Assembly (NCBI GenBank): GCA_902539145.1
Contig: CACBHX010000003.1
Location: 1-54,659 of the forward strand
Length of the DNA stretch: 54,659 nt
Origin: an uncultured Pelagibacteraceae bacterium
Lineage (GTDB): Bacteria > Pseudomonadota > Alphaproteobacteria > Pelagibacterales > Pelagibacteraceae
Reading direction: 5' to 3'
Below, one piece after another: positions 34,265-49,637 of this stretch; the first letter of the stretch is position 1, and each line of letters opens with the position of its first letter. The position numbers and the translations under genes are program-made. The notes beneath the pieces are model-generated. The model ran no database searches, was not told the DNA's origin, and saw only the letters and a list, made by a program, of their open reading frames with translations.

Positions 34265-35368
34265 ATGTCGGATGATTTCAGACAAGGCGGTGGAAGTCCT
34301 TGGGGTAAGCCCCCAGGAGGAGGAAGTGGAAATGGTTCAGGTAGAGGTCCGACTCCACCAGATGTTGATAAGATAATAAGAGAATTTCAAGAAAAACTAA
34401 AAAGGTTTTTGCCAGGTGGGAGTTCCTCTGGTGGAAAACAAGCTATCTTAGTTTTACTTATTTTAGGTTTTGTTTGGTTAGCAAGTGGTCTATACAGAGT
34501 ATTACCAGATGAGCAAGGTGTAGTTTTAAGATTTGGAAAGTTTGTGAAAACTACTCAACCAGGATTAAATTATCATATTCCTTTTCCCGTTGAGTCTGTT
34601 CTAACTCCAAAAGTTACAAAGGTGAACAGAATAGATATAGGCTTTAGGTCTGAGAGAGACAGTGGATTTTCTTCTCAAGGTGGTGTTGCTGATGTTCCAC
34701 AGGAAAGCTTGATGTTAACTGGTGATGAAAATATTGTTAATATAGATTTTTCTGTTTTTTGGGTAATTAAAGATGCTGGAAATTTTTTATTTAAAATTCA
34801 AGATCCAGAGGGCACTGTTAAAGCTGCAGCGGAAACCGCAATGAGAGAAGTTATTGCTAGATCAGATATTCAACCCATTCTTACAGAAGGAAGATCTTTA
34901 ATAGAAACTGACACCCAAGAGATTATTCAAAAAATTTTAGATGAATACACAAGTGGTATTCAAATTACTCAAGTTCAAACGCAAAAAGCTGATCCGCCAG
35001 ATCAAGTAATTGATGCTTTTAGAGATGTACAGGCTGCAAGAGCTGATATGGAAAGATCTAAGAACGAGGCTGAAGCATATGCAAATGATGTTATACCAAG
35101 AGCGCGTGGGGAAGCAGCTAAAATATTGCAAGCTGCTGAAGCGTATAAAAAAGAGGTTGTTGCAAAAGCCGAAGGTGAAGCAAGTAGATTTTTAGCGATT
35201 TATAATGAGTACAAAAATGCTAAATCAGTAACACAAGAAAGAATGTATTTAGAAACTATGGAAAAGGTTTTAGCCGACATAGATAAAGTAATTATAGAAA
35301 AAAATGCTGGATCAGGTGTAGTACCATATTTACCATTGCCTGAATTAAAAAAGAAAGTGACTAATTAA
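34265..35368 (+). CDS. hflK: FtsH protease modulator HflK
   Basis: Gly-rich N-terminus, single TM, SPFH domain; followed by hflC. Confidence 0.94.
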   Translation: MSDDFRQGGGSPWGKPPGGGSGNGSGRGPTPPDVDKIIREFQEKLKRFLPGGSSSGGKQAILVLLILGFVWLASGLYRVLPDEQGVVLRFGKFVKTTQPGLNYHIPFPVESVLTPKVTKVNRIDIGFRSERDSGFSSQGGVADVPQESLMLTGDENIVNIDFSVFWVIKDAGNFLFKIQDPEGTVKAAAETAMREVIARSDIQPILTEGRSLIETDTQEIIQKILDEYTSGIQITQVQTQKADPPDQVIDAFRDVQAARADMERSKNEAEAYANDVIPRARGEAAKILQAAEAYKKEVVAKAEGEASRFLAIYNEYKNAKSVTQERMYLETMEKVLADIDKVIIEKNAGSGVVPYLPLPELKKKVTN

Positions 35369-35371
35369 ATT

Positions 35372-36244
35372 ATGAATATAGGAAAAATTATTGCTGGTAT
35401 TGCTGTTGCGATTGCTGCAACATTATTCTTCTCAATCTTTATTGTAAAAGAGGTAAATCAAGCTATCGTTTTGCAATTTGGTGATCCGAAAAGAATAATT
35501 GTAAATCCTGGTTTGAATTTTAAAATTCCATTTATTCAAAACGTGGTCTTTTTGGATAAAAGAATTTTAAACTTAGATACTCCACCTGAAGAAGTTATTG
35601 CATCAGATCAAAAAAGATTAATTGTAGATGCTTTTGCAAGATTTCAGATAGTAGATCCCTTAAAATTTTATATTTCTGTTGGTAACGAACGGGTAGCTAG
35701 ATCAAGATTAGCAACAATTATTAATTCGAGAATTAGAAATGTTTTAGGTCAACAAGAGCTTCAAACTTTGTTATCAGAGGATAGAACAAAGCAAATGGCA
35801 TTAATTCAAGAAGGAGTTAATAACGAAGCTGAAAACTTTGGGATAAAAATTAATGATGTAAGAATTAAAAGAGCAGATCTTCCTCAGGCAAACAGTGATG
35901 CGATTTTCAGAAGAATGCAAACTGAAAGGGAAAGAGAAGCAAAAGAATTTAGAGCAAGAGGTGCAGAGATGGCAGTAACAATCACTTCCACGGCAGACAA
36001 AGAAGTAACGGTTATTTTAGCTGATGCGCAAAAAAAATCAGAGATTATGAAGGGTGAAGGTGATGGTAAAAGAAATAATATATTTGCTAGCGCCTTTGGA
36101 CAAGATCCAGAATTTTTTGCATTTTATCGAGCAATGCAAGCATACGAAAAAGCTTTGATAGGAGGTGAAACTTCGTTGATTTTATCACCTGACAGTGAGT
36201 TTTTTAAATTTTTTGGAAATATAAATCAGCCTCAATCAAATTAA
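35372..36244 (+). CDS. hflC: FtsH protease modulator HflC
   Basis: SPFH domain; RADLPQANSDAIFRRMQTEREREAKEFRARG. Confidence 0.95.
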   Translation: MNIGKIIAGIAVAIAATLFFSIFIVKEVNQAIVLQFGDPKRIIVNPGLNFKIPFIQNVVFLDKRILNLDTPPEEVIASDQKRLIVDAFARFQIVDPLKFYISVGNERVARSRLATIINSRIRNVLGQQELQTLLSEDRTKQMALIQEGVNNEAENFGIKINDVRIKRADLPQANSDAIFRRMQTEREREAKEFRARGAEMAVTITSTADKEVTVILADAQKKSEIMKGEGDGKRNNIFASAFGQDPEFFAFYRAMQAYEKALIGGETSLILSPDSEFFKFFGNINQPQSN

Positions 36245-36250
36245 ACATTA

Positions 36251-36436
36251 ATGAGAGAATTGATCATTGCATTTGGTCTATTCTTATTTATCGAGGGTGT
36301 ATTATATGCCATATTTCCATCAAAAATGAAAAGTATGCTTAAAAAATTGGAACTAATTTCCTCAGGACAACTTAGGGCTGGTGGATTATTTTTTGCAATA
36401 ATAGGGTTTATAATTATTTATTATGCGAAGATTTAA
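36251..36436 (+). CDS. DUF2065 family small membrane protein
   Basis: 61 aa, two TM segments, location between hflC and the Do protease. Confidence 0.8.
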   Translation: MRELIIAFGLFLFIEGVLYAIFPSKMKSMLKKLELISSGQLRAGGLFFAIIGFIIIYYAKI

Positions 36437-37844
36437 AATAAAAAAAATAAGAGTATTTCTTGTCTCTATTTTATTGTTATTTAACAATTCAATCTCCTCT
36501 TTTTCAAAGGAAATTCCAGGATCATTTGCTGATTTAGCAGAAAAATTAATGCCATCAGTTGTAAATATTTCAACTACCACAACTGTTACCACTCAATCTA
36601 ATCCCTTTCCATTTCAGTTTCCTCCTGGCTCACCATTTGAGGACATGTTCAAAGAATTTGGAGCTCCTCAAGAAAGAAAGTCTGCTGCACTAGGATCGGG
36701 TTTTATTATTGATGAAAAAGGATTAGTGATTACGAATAACCATGTAATTCAGGATGCAGAGGATATCATTGTAAGAGTTAATGGTGACAAAGAGTTTAAA
36801 GCCCAGGTAATTGGAGCAGACCCTCTTTCTGATATAGCTGTTTTAAAACTAGATTCTAATGAGAAATTTATTCCAGTTAAATTTGGAAATTCTGATAAAG
36901 CAAGAATTGGTGATTGGGTAATTGCAATTGGTAATCCATTTGGATTTGGTGGAACTGTGACATCTGGAATTATTTCAGCAAGAAATCGTTCTTTAGGATT
37001 AACTAGATATGAGGATTACATACAAACAGATGCATCAATTAACTCTGGAAATTCTGGTGGTCCCCTTTTTGATTTAAACGGAGATGTAATTGGTATCAAT
37101 ACAGCTATTCTTGGAAGAAGTGGTTCTATTGGAATTGGTTTTGCAATACCATCTAACAGTGCAAAAATTGTAATAGATCAGTTGGTCAAATTTGGTGAAA
37201 CCAAAAGAGGTTGGTTAGGTGTTAGAATTCAGGATGTTACAAAAGAGATTGCTGACGTTGAAAATTTAGATGAGCCTAGGGGTGCATTAGTTGCTAGTGT
37301 TGCTGAAAATAGTCCTTCTGAAAAAGCTGGAGTAAAGGCAGGCGATATCATACTTGAATTCAATGGTGAAAAAATAAAAGAGATGAAAGAACTTCCAACA
37401 ATCGTTGCGAGAACAGAAGTTGGAAAAAACGTAAAAGTAAAAATTTGGCGAAATAAAAAAGAGATAATTAAAACCATCACACTTGGTAGATTAGAAACCT
37501 CAGAGGATTTTAAAGTCGCTGAGAAAAAAACTCCATCAAAAGAGACTTCAATAGATGAATTAAAAATAAACGTAAGGCTGATTAATAAAGAAGATATTAA
37601 AAGTAGAAATTTACCAAACCAGACTTCAGGTTTAGTAATTACTAAAATTGAAAACGATAGCCCACTTAAAGGGTCTATTGAATTAAATAGTATTATTTTA
37701 GAAGCTCAAAAGAAAAAAATAAGATCAATCGAGGACTTATCTAACATTGTAAATAATGTTTTGAAAAGTGATCAAAAAACAATTTTACTAGTTATTTATA
37801 ATAGTCAAAATCAAAGAAGATATATTGGTATTAAATTAAATTAA
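36423..37844 (+). CDS. Do/DegP-family periplasmic serine protease with PDZ domains
   Basis: GSGFIIDEKGLVITNNHVI, SDIAVLKL, GNSGGPLFDLNGDVIGIN. Confidence 0.95.
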   Translation: MRRFKIKKIRVFLVSILLLFNNSISSFSKEIPGSFADLAEKLMPSVVNISTTTTVTTQSNPFPFQFPPGSPFEDMFKEFGAPQERKSAALGSGFIIDEKGLVITNNHVIQDAEDIIVRVNGDKEFKAQVIGADPLSDIAVLKLDSNEKFIPVKFGNSDKARIGDWVIAIGNPFGFGGTVTSGIISARNRSLGLTRYEDYIQTDASINSGNSGGPLFDLNGDVIGINTAILGRSGSIGIGFAIPSNSAKIVIDQLVKFGETKRGWLGVRIQDVTKEIADVENLDEPRGALVASVAENSPSEKAGVKAGDIILEFNGEKIKEMKELPTIVARTEVGKNVKVKIWRNKKEIIKTITLGRLETSEDFKVAEKKTPSKETSIDELKINVRLINKEDIKSRNLPNQTSGLVITKIENDSPLKGSIELNSIILEAQKKKIRSIEDLSNIVNNVLKSDQKTILLVIYNSQNQRRYIGIKLN

Positions 37845-37847
37845 TTT

Positions 37848-38756
37848 ATGGATTTAAAATCCAAAATTATTTTAATCTACGGACCAACAGCATCAGGAAA
37901 ATCAGAATTCGCAGTAAAACTTGCAAAAAAAATGAGGGGTGAAATTATAAATGCTGATAGTATGCAGGTATATAAAGAGCTTAAAATTTTATCTGCTAGA
38001 CCATCTAAAAAAGATTACAAAAAAATTAAGCATCATTTATACGGATTTCATTCTGTAAAAAAAAATTACTCATCAGGAGAATGGCTTAAAGCTGCGAAAA
38101 AAAAAATTTCTGAAATTAGAAAGAGAAAGAATGTTCCAATAATAGTTGGAGGTACTGGTTTATATTTCAAAACGTTAACTGATGGGATAGTTAATATTCC
38201 GAAAATTCCAATTCAAATAAGAGAAAAAGTTAGGAAATTGAACAGTTCTATGGGTAATAAAATTTTTCTAAAAAAATTAAAAAAACTTGATCCAAAAATT
38301 CAAGATTATGTCAATCCATCTGATACTCAAAGATTAATAAGAGCTTATGAAGTTAAATTATTTACCAAAAAAACATTACTTGAGTGGTTTAAGACAACCA
38401 AATCAATTTTTGAAGATAAAGACTTTTATAAAATTTACATCGACTACCCAAGGGATATTTTAGTAAAAAAGATTCACAATCGTGCTCAAGACATGATCAA
38501 TAAAGGAGCCATTTTAGAGGCTAAAAGATTTTTGAACATGAAAATTTCAAAAAAAAGAACTGCTAGTAAAGCAATAGGTCTGACAGAAATTAAGGAATTT
38601 ATTGATAAAAAAATTGAAATTGATGAGGTTGTAGAGAGAATATCAATAAAGACCAGGCAATATGCCAAAAGACAGGTCACGTGGGGCCGGGGAAACATGG
38701 TTGATTGGAATAAAATCAAGCACAATAGACTTAAAAACTTTCTAAAAAATATTTAG
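37848..38756 (+). CDS. miaA: tRNA dimethylallyltransferase
   Basis: LIYGPTASGKSEFAVKLA, INADSMQVYKEL, GGTGLYFKTLTDG, RQYAKRQVTW. Confidence 0.96.
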   Translation: MDLKSKIILIYGPTASGKSEFAVKLAKKMRGEIINADSMQVYKELKILSARPSKKDYKKIKHHLYGFHSVKKNYSSGEWLKAAKKKISEIRKRKNVPIIVGGTGLYFKTLTDGIVNIPKIPIQIREKVRKLNSSMGNKIFLKKLKKLDPKIQDYVNPSDTQRLIRAYEVKLFTKKTLLEWFKTTKSIFEDKDFYKIYIDYPRDILVKKIHNRAQDMINKGAILEAKRFLNMKISKKRTASKAIGLTEIKEFIDKKIEIDEVVERISIKTRQYAKRQVTWGRGNMVDWNKIKHNRLKNFLKNI

Positions 38757-38774
38757 ATATTTTTTTACTTTACC

Positions 38775-38804
38775 TTGACCAATTAGCACAACTTCAGCTA
38801 GATT
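38775..38804 (+). promoter_or_regulatory. Candidate promoter for ilvB (TTGACC-18-TAGATT)
   Basis: -10 ends 6 nt before the ATG at 38811. Confidence 0.45.
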
Positions 38805-38810
38805 GCTTAA

Positions 38811-40576
38811 ATGTCTAAATTATATTCGGGTGCTGAAATTGTTTTTAAATGTCTTGAGGATCAAGAAGTAGATTTTATTTTTGGTTATCCTGGAGGTGCT
38901 GTTCTTCCAATTTATGACGAATTAAAAAATCACTCTTCAATAAAACATATATTGGTCAGACATGAACAAGGTGCTGGTCATGCAGCTGAAGGCTATGCCA
39001 GATCGTCTGGTAAACCTGGTGTTGTTTTAGTGACTTCAGGGCCTGGAGCCACAAATGTAGTTACAGCTCTAACGGATGCCTATATGGACTCAGTTCCATT
39101 AGTTTGTATTTCGGGACAAGTACCAACTCATTTAATAGGCACCGACGCCTTTCAAGAGTGTGATACGACAGGAATTACCAGACCGTGCACTAAACATAAT
39201 TGGTTAGTAAAAGATATAAAAGATTTATCAAAAACTTTACATGAAGCTTTTAAAGTAGCGACAACTGGAAGACCAGGCCCAGTCTTGGTAGATATCCCAA
39301 AAGATATTCAATTTGCAAAAATTAAATATACGAAACGAAAAAAAGAAAAAAAATCTAATGGAAAGTTGCATAATAATTTTTCTCAAAAAGAAATTAATGA
39401 ACTAGTTGATTTAATTTCAAAGGCTAAAAAACCTGTGGTTTACACAGGTGGCGGTGTAATTAATTCAGGCCCAAAAGCAAGTGAGTCTCTAAGAGAGTTC
39501 GTACGAATGATTGGTTTTCCAATTACGTCAACATTACAAGGTCTAGGAGCCTTTCCTGGAGACGATAGTCAGTTTATTGGAATGCTTGGTATGCATGGAA
39601 CTTATGAAGCAAATAATGCTATGCATGATTGTGATTTATTAATAAATATTGGAGCCAGATTTGATGACAGAATTACTGGAAAGATAGATGAATTTTCTCC
39701 GAAATCTAAAAAAGTTCATATTGATATTGATCCATCTTCAATAAATAAAATAATTAAAGTTGATTTAGCAATCGTGGGTGATGTTAATGAGGTTCTCAAA
39801 GCAGCCGTTAAAACTATTAGTCAAAAAAAAAATGGTTTTAAAAATTCAAATAAACAAAATGTTTCTAAATGGTGGGAAAAAATTGAAAAATGGAGAGAAA
39901 AAGACTCACTCGGTTTTATAAATAGTAAAGAATCTATTAAACCACAGCATGCGGTCCAAAGATTATATGAATTAACAAAAAATCAAGACACATTTATTAC
40001 TACAGAAGTTGGTCAACATCAGATGTGGGCGGCACAACATTATAAATTTAATAAACCAAATAGATGGATGACATCTGGCGGACTTGGGACGATGGGATAT
40101 GGTCTCCCAGCTGCGGTAGGTGTTCAAATTGCACATCCTGATAAGCTTGTTATTGATATTGCTGGAGAAGCATCGGTATTAATGACTATGCAAGAGATGT
40201 CAACAGCAGTTCAGTATAATTTGCCAATTAAAATATTTGTTTTGAATAATCAATATATGGGAATGGTAAGGCAATGGCAGGAATTACTTCATGAAAAAAA
40301 CTATTCTGAAAGTTATTCAGAAGCATTGCCAGACTTTGTAAAATTAGCAGAGGCATATGGGTGTAAAGGAATTAAAGCTGATAATCCAGATGAATTAGAT
40401 CTTAAAATAAATGAAATGTTAGATCATAATGGTCCAGTAATTTTTGATTGCAGGGTTGACCCTAACGAAAATTGCTTTCCGATGATACCATCAGGAAAAC
40501 CTCACAATCAAATGATTTTAGGTCCAAACGATAAAAAAGATAATAAGATTACGGGTAAAGGAAAAGCTTTAGTTTA

Positions 40577-40577
<1 letters not shown>
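38811..40577 (+). CDS. ilvB: Acetolactate synthase large subunit
   Basis: FGYPGGAVLPIYDEL, RHEQGAGHAAEGYAR, GGLGTMGYGLPAAVG. Confidence 0.97.
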
Positions 40578-42168
<1,591 letters not shown>

Positions 42169-42251
42169 ATTCTTGTTTCAAATTGGTCTAATTTAGTTGA
42201 TTTATTTTGCAATCTAAACGATAGGTTGTATATTTCCTTAAAGAAAATTTT

Positions 42252-44863
<2,612 letters not shown>

Positions 44864-44866
44864 AAG

Positions 44867-46093
44867 ATGGCCTCTAGCAGAGATGATTTTATAATTGCAA
44901 TTCGTTCTGCTTTTTTAAAAAAAAGCACTCAACAAAAGTTTTCGTTATTAACGTTAGTTTTCATATCTATTTTTATTATTGTTTTATCTAGTTTTGATTT
45001 AAAGTTTATAAGGTATTTAAAGGCAGGAATTAGTGAAGTAGTATACAGATCATCTTTTATTGTTTCAATACCTGAAAACTTTTTAAAAAATACTTTTTTT
45101 GAAATAAGAGAATATTCAACTTTTTTTCAAAATTATAAAATAAATAAAGAAGAACTTAACGAATTAAAGTCTAAAAGTATCTCAGATAAAATAACTCAAT
45201 TTGAAAATGAAGAATTAAAAGAGCTTATCAATAATTATACTTTAAGTTCAGATAAATTATTAGCCAAAATAATTGTTGATCATGATAGCCCATATTTAAA
45301 AAGCATTATTATCAACAAAGGGAGTAAGGATAATATTAAAATTGGCACTAACATTTACGACAGATCATATTTGGTTGGTAGAGTGGTTGAGGTAAATTAT
45401 AAAACCTCAAGAGTTTTATTACTATCTGATCTTAATTCCAATGTACCGGTAACGATAGCGCCGCAAAATGTTCAAGCAATTATAACAGGAACTGGTGAGA
45501 ACTATGGAGAAATAAAATATATTAGAGAGGGTATTTCAAATTTAAATTTAGAGGATAGCATTGTTTATACGTCAGGTACTGGTGCAATTTTTAAAAGCGG
45601 AACTCCTATCGGAAGAGTCGTAGCTGTCACAGGAAGCTCAAACAGATTTAAAGTAGACTTTTATAGCGATTTTAGTCAATTAAAGTATATTTTCGCTGAA
45701 TTAGTTACCAAGACTGAAGTTAAGAATGAAGATCAACAAGTTGAAATAGAAAATTCACAAATAAATAATACTGCAGATACAAAATTACAAATATTAGAAG
45801 ATGAAAAAAAAATTATTGAACAAACAAATTTAAAATTTAAAGAAGAAAATGAATTATTAAAAATCAAAATTAATAATTTAAATAAACAAATTGTAGACTT
45901 TAGAAACGAAGTTTATGATCAGAAACAAATTATTGCACAGTACAATATTGACTTGGATGAAATTGAGTTTTTAAGATTGAATTTGAAATTTGGTCATACA
46001 TGTCGTAAGTCTTTTTTAAATAATGACGGTTTTGAAGTAGGAACTTTAGAATACAAAAGTTGTGTGATGAATAAAGGACAGGCTAATGACTAA
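44867..46093 (+). CDS. mreC: Rod shape-determining protein MreC
   Basis: Position after mreB; DRSYLVGRVVEVNYKTSRVLLLSDLNSNVPV. Confidence 0.92.
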   Translation: MASSRDDFIIAIRSAFLKKSTQQKFSLLTLVFISIFIIVLSSFDLKFIRYLKAGISEVVYRSSFIVSIPENFLKNTFFEIREYSTFFQNYKINKEELNELKSKSISDKITQFENEELKELINNYTLSSDKLLAKIIVDHDSPYLKSIIINKGSKDNIKIGTNIYDRSYLVGRVVEVNYKTSRVLLLSDLNSNVPVTIAPQNVQAIITGTGENYGEIKYIREGISNLNLEDSIVYTSGTGAIFKSGTPIGRVVAVTGSSNRFKVDFYSDFSQLKYIFAELVTKTEVKNEDQQVEIENSQINNTADTKLQILEDEKKIIEQTNLKFKEENELLKIKINNLNKQIVDFRNEVYDQKQIIAQYNIDLDEIEFLRLNLKFGHTCRKSFLNNDGFEVGTLEYKSCVMNKGQAND

Positions 46094-46592
46094 TTTTAAA
46101 CAAAGAGGATTTTACTTTAAATTCTACTCCTTTTTACCAATAATGGTATTATTCATTTCTGTATTAAATGAATTTGACCTAAATTATTTGAAGCTTAAAT
46201 ACTTTTCATTCAATTTTCCTTTTATTCTAATTTTTTTCTTTACTTTAAAAGATTTTAAAAATTTTGATTACCTTTTAGTTTTTTTAGCGGGCTTAGTAAA
46301 TGATACAGTTGTTGGACTGCCCTTAGGAATTAGTAGCTTATCTTACATATTAATCTGTATTGCGACATCTTATTTGAGAAATATTACAATTAGACCTAAT
46401 CCAATAAAAGATTGGTTTTATTTTTTATTAGTAATAGGTTTGATAAATTCAATAAATTATTCAATTTTGACTTTATTTTTTTCATATGATCTTTTACTTT
46501 TAAGTTATCTCGTAAATATTTTTTTTACTTTTATTTTGTACATGTTTTTTGCTTATTTATTTAAATATTATCTAAAAGGTCTAAATGATTAA
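46086..46592 (+). CDS. mreD: Rod shape-determining protein MreD
   Basis: Five or so TM segments; DTVVGLPLGISSLSY; between mreC and mrdA. Confidence 0.85.
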   Translation: MTNFKQRGFYFKFYSFLPIMVLFISVLNEFDLNYLKLKYFSFNFPFILIFFFTLKDFKNFDYLLVFLAGLVNDTVVGLPLGISSLSYILICIATSYLRNITIRPNPIKDWFYFLLVIGLINSINYSILTLFFSYDLLLLSYLVNIFFTFILYMFFAYLFKYYLKGLND

Positions 46593-48459
46593 TTCATCAA
46601 GTGATAACGTAAAAAAATTAAATTCTATTAATCGTAGAATGTTCATAACGGGATCACTAAAGTTTTTTATAATGGTTGGAATTATAAGCAGATTGTTTTT
46701 TCTACAAGTTAAAGAGAACAAAAAATATCTTACACTCTCGGATAAGAACAGAATTAGAGAATGGAAATTAGCTCCTGTTAGAGGTGAGTTTCATGACTAT
46801 TTTGGTAATGTGATAGCCGGTAACTTTGAAGCCTATCAGCTGCACGTGATACCTGAGCAAGTAGAAAATTTCAAATATGTTATTTATAGGCTAAAAGATT
46901 TATTAGAGTTATCTGACACAGAGTTTAAAAAAGTTTTAAAAAAGAAAAAAGAGAGTAAACCTTGGGAAACCCTAATAGTTTCAAATAATTTAAGTTGGGA
47001 AAAATTTTCAAAAATAAATAACCATTTGTATGACTTAAACGGAGTAAAACCTGTTATTTCTATTTCAAGAAATTATCCTTTTAATGAAAATTTTACTCAT
47101 GTTATTGGTTATGTTAGTCAAGCAAATGAACAGGACATTGAAAATACAGAGCTAATAAAAAAAAATTTCGTACCTGGTCTTAAAGTTGGGAAAATTGGAT
47201 TAGAAAAATCTTTTGAGGAAAAATTAATTGGAACTAATGATATCGAGAGATATGAAGTAAACGCTTATGGTAGAAGAATAAGTCAGCTTGAGTTTCAAAA
47301 AGGTAAAAAAGGTCAAACCCTAAAACTCACAGTTGATACAGAAATTCAAAAATTAGCAAACGAACTATTGAAAGATAAAGCAGGATCTATATGTGTAATG
47401 GATATATTTACTGGTGAGGTTATTGCCATGCACTCATCTCCCTCATTTGATCCAAATTTGTTTGTTTTCGGTATTAGTCAAGATAATTGGCAAATAATCC
47501 GTAATGATCCAATGAAACCACTATTGAACAAAACTTTGCAAGGTAGATATTCTCCAGGTTCAACATTGAAACCAATTGTAGCCTTATCTGCCTTAGAAAA
47601 TGGAATTATAAATACAAACTTTACTGTCAGATGTACTGGAAAAACTGAATTGTATGATCAAACTTATCATTGTTGGAAAAAAGAAGGTCATGGATATGTT
47701 AGCCTTAGAAATGCTATGAAGATGTCATGTGATACTTATTTTTATGAGATAGCGAGGAAACTTGGAGTAGATAAGTTAAGCGAAACAGCAAAAAAATTTG
47801 GATTAGGAAAAAAAGTTTTTGATAACTTATTCGAAATTGAAAAAGATGGATTGATTCCAAATACTCAATGGAAAAAAAATGCTTTAGGTAAAGGGTGGTT
47901 ATTAGGAGAAACAATAATTACTGGAATTGGCCAGGGATATATTCAAACTACACCAATACAATTATGCCTAATGACAGCACAAATTGCTAATGGTGGATAT
48001 AAAATATATCCAAAAATAGTCATAGATGATAAAGATAAAATAAAGCCAAGTGATTATTACACGCCTCTTTATAAAAATTCTAGAAATATAAAAATTATTC
48101 AAGATGCAATGTTTGGTTCTACGAATGAAGTAATGGGAACTTCTTATCGATCAAGAATTGATAATCCAAAATATCAATTTGCTGGTAAAACAGGTACAGC
48201 TCAGGTTAAAAAAATTACTGAGAGAGAAAGAGAATTAGATTTAAAAACTTCTGAAATTCCTTATGAACAAAGAGATCATGCTTTATATATCGCTTATGGT
48301 CCCTATGTTAATCCAAGATACGCGTTAAGTATTGTTGTGGAGCATGGTGGTAATGGAAGCACAACCGCTGCTCCAATGGCAAAGAGGTTATTCAAACTTA
48401 TTATTGATCGACATGAAATGAGACAATCAATTAATCAAAAAAAATATTTGGAGATTTAG
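46585..48459 (+). CDS. mrdA: Penicillin-binding protein 2
   Basis: SPGSTLKPI (SxxK), SCDTYFYE, AGKTGTAQ (KTG). Confidence 0.96.
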   Translation: MINSSSDNVKKLNSINRRMFITGSLKFFIMVGIISRLFFLQVKENKKYLTLSDKNRIREWKLAPVRGEFHDYFGNVIAGNFEAYQLHVIPEQVENFKYVIYRLKDLLELSDTEFKKVLKKKKESKPWETLIVSNNLSWEKFSKINNHLYDLNGVKPVISISRNYPFNENFTHVIGYVSQANEQDIENTELIKKNFVPGLKVGKIGLEKSFEEKLIGTNDIERYEVNAYGRRISQLEFQKGKKGQTLKLTVDTEIQKLANELLKDKAGSICVMDIFTGEVIAMHSSPSFDPNLFVFGISQDNWQIIRNDPMKPLLNKTLQGRYSPGSTLKPIVALSALENGIINTNFTVRCTGKTELYDQTYHCWKKEGHGYVSLRNAMKMSCDTYFYEIARKLGVDKLSETAKKFGLGKKVFDNLFEIEKDGLIPNTQWKKNALGKGWLLGETIITGIGQGYIQTTPIQLCLMTAQIANGGYKIYPKIVIDDKDKIKPSDYYTPLYKNSRNIKIIQDAMFGSTNEVMGTSYRSRIDNPKYQFAGKTGTAQVKKITERERELDLKTSEIPYEQRDHALYIAYGPYVNPRYALSIVVEHGGNGSTTAAPMAKRLFKLIIDRHEMRQSINQKKYLEI

Positions 48460-49587
48460 ATGTATCAACATACCAGATTAACAAATAACAATTTTACTTT
48501 TTTTCAAAAATTTAGAAATTTTGATTATATTTTACTAATTTGTATTTTATTACTCGGTTTTATTAGTTTAGCAACTATGTACTCGACAGATGGTGGAAAG
48601 ATTTTGTTTCATACAAAAAGTCATTTTATAAAGTTAATGGTTTTTACAATGATGATGCTTTTTATTTCATTTATTAATATAAAATTTTGGTTTTCTATTG
48701 GCTATCTATCTTACATAGTCGTGGTGAGCTTATTAGTATGGACCTATTTTTTTGGAATAACATCTTCAGGGTCAAAAAGATGGATGGACTTATATTTTAT
48801 AAATTTACAACCATCAGAACTTATGAAAATTTTTATAATTTTGTGTCTGGCAAAGTACTTTCATAGGATGAAATTAGAGAATGTTAATTCCGTCTATACA
48901 ATTTTAACCTCACTCATAATAATTTTATTACCTATGGGTCTTGTGATAGTTCAACCTGATTTGGGTACTTCAGTACTAATAGCTGTTAGCGGAGTAGCTG
49001 TTTTGTGGTTTGCAGGAATTAATCACAAATATTTTATTTATACTATGTTAGGTTTTGTAATTTCGTTACCATTTGTAATAGCATTTTTAAAACCTTATCA
49101 AAAGTTGAGGGTTTTAACTTTTTTAAATCCAGATAAAGATCCTCTTGGTGCGGGTTATCAGATTATTCAATCCAAAATTGCGGTTGGATCTGGAGGTATT
49201 TTTGGAAAAGGGTTTTTAAAAGGGACTCAAAGTTATTTGGAATTTTTGCCAGAAAAGCATACTGACTTTATTTTTACTCTTTTTTCAGAGGAGTTCGGCT
49301 TTGTTGGTTCAGTGGTTCTGCTTGTAATTTATATTATTATAATTTACCGCATAATTGCTATTGGAGCTAATTCTAGAAGTTATTTTGCTAAACTTTTTTG
49401 TTATGGTTTTGGAGCCGCTATTTTTGTTTTTATTACAATAAATATGAGCATGGTTCTAGGCTTGCTACCTATAGTTGGATCTCCATTGCCAATAATGTCT
49501 TATGGAGGCTCTTCAATGTTAGCTACCATGATTGGTTTTGGAATAGTAATGAGTGCGAGGGTACACAGCCAACAATTAATCGCCTAA
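48460..49587 (+). CDS. rodA: Rod shape-determining protein RodA (SEDS glycosyltransferase)
   Basis: QPDLGTSVLIAVSG, FLPEKHTDFIFTLFSEEFGF, GLLPIVGSPLPIMSYGGSS. Confidence 0.97.
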   Translation: MYQHTRLTNNNFTFFQKFRNFDYILLICILLLGFISLATMYSTDGGKILFHTKSHFIKLMVFTMMMLFISFINIKFWFSIGYLSYIVVVSLLVWTYFFGITSSGSKRWMDLYFINLQPSELMKIFIILCLAKYFHRMKLENVNSVYTILTSLIIILLPMGLVIVQPDLGTSVLIAVSGVAVLWFAGINHKYFIYTMLGFVISLPFVIAFLKPYQKLRVLTFLNPDKDPLGAGYQIIQSKIAVGSGGIFGKGFLKGTQSYLEFLPEKHTDFIFTLFSEEFGFVGSVVLLVIYIIIIYRIIAIGANSRSYFAKLFCYGFGAAIFVFITINMSMVLGLLPIVGSPLPIMSYGGSSMLATMIGFGIVMSARVHSQQLIA

Positions 49588-49637
49588 GTATAATTTGTCG
49601 CTTAAATTTTTTCAGAGAATAATTGTATATTTTTTCA

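Noticed and set aside
35010-35195. 61-aa plus-strand ORF inside hflK
   Set aside because: Alternative frame of the conserved SPFH coiled-coil region.
49398-49622. 74-aa plus-strand ORF overlapping the rodA 3' end
   Set aside because: Out-of-frame shadow of the conserved rodA C-terminus (GLLPIVGSPLPIMSYGGSS).
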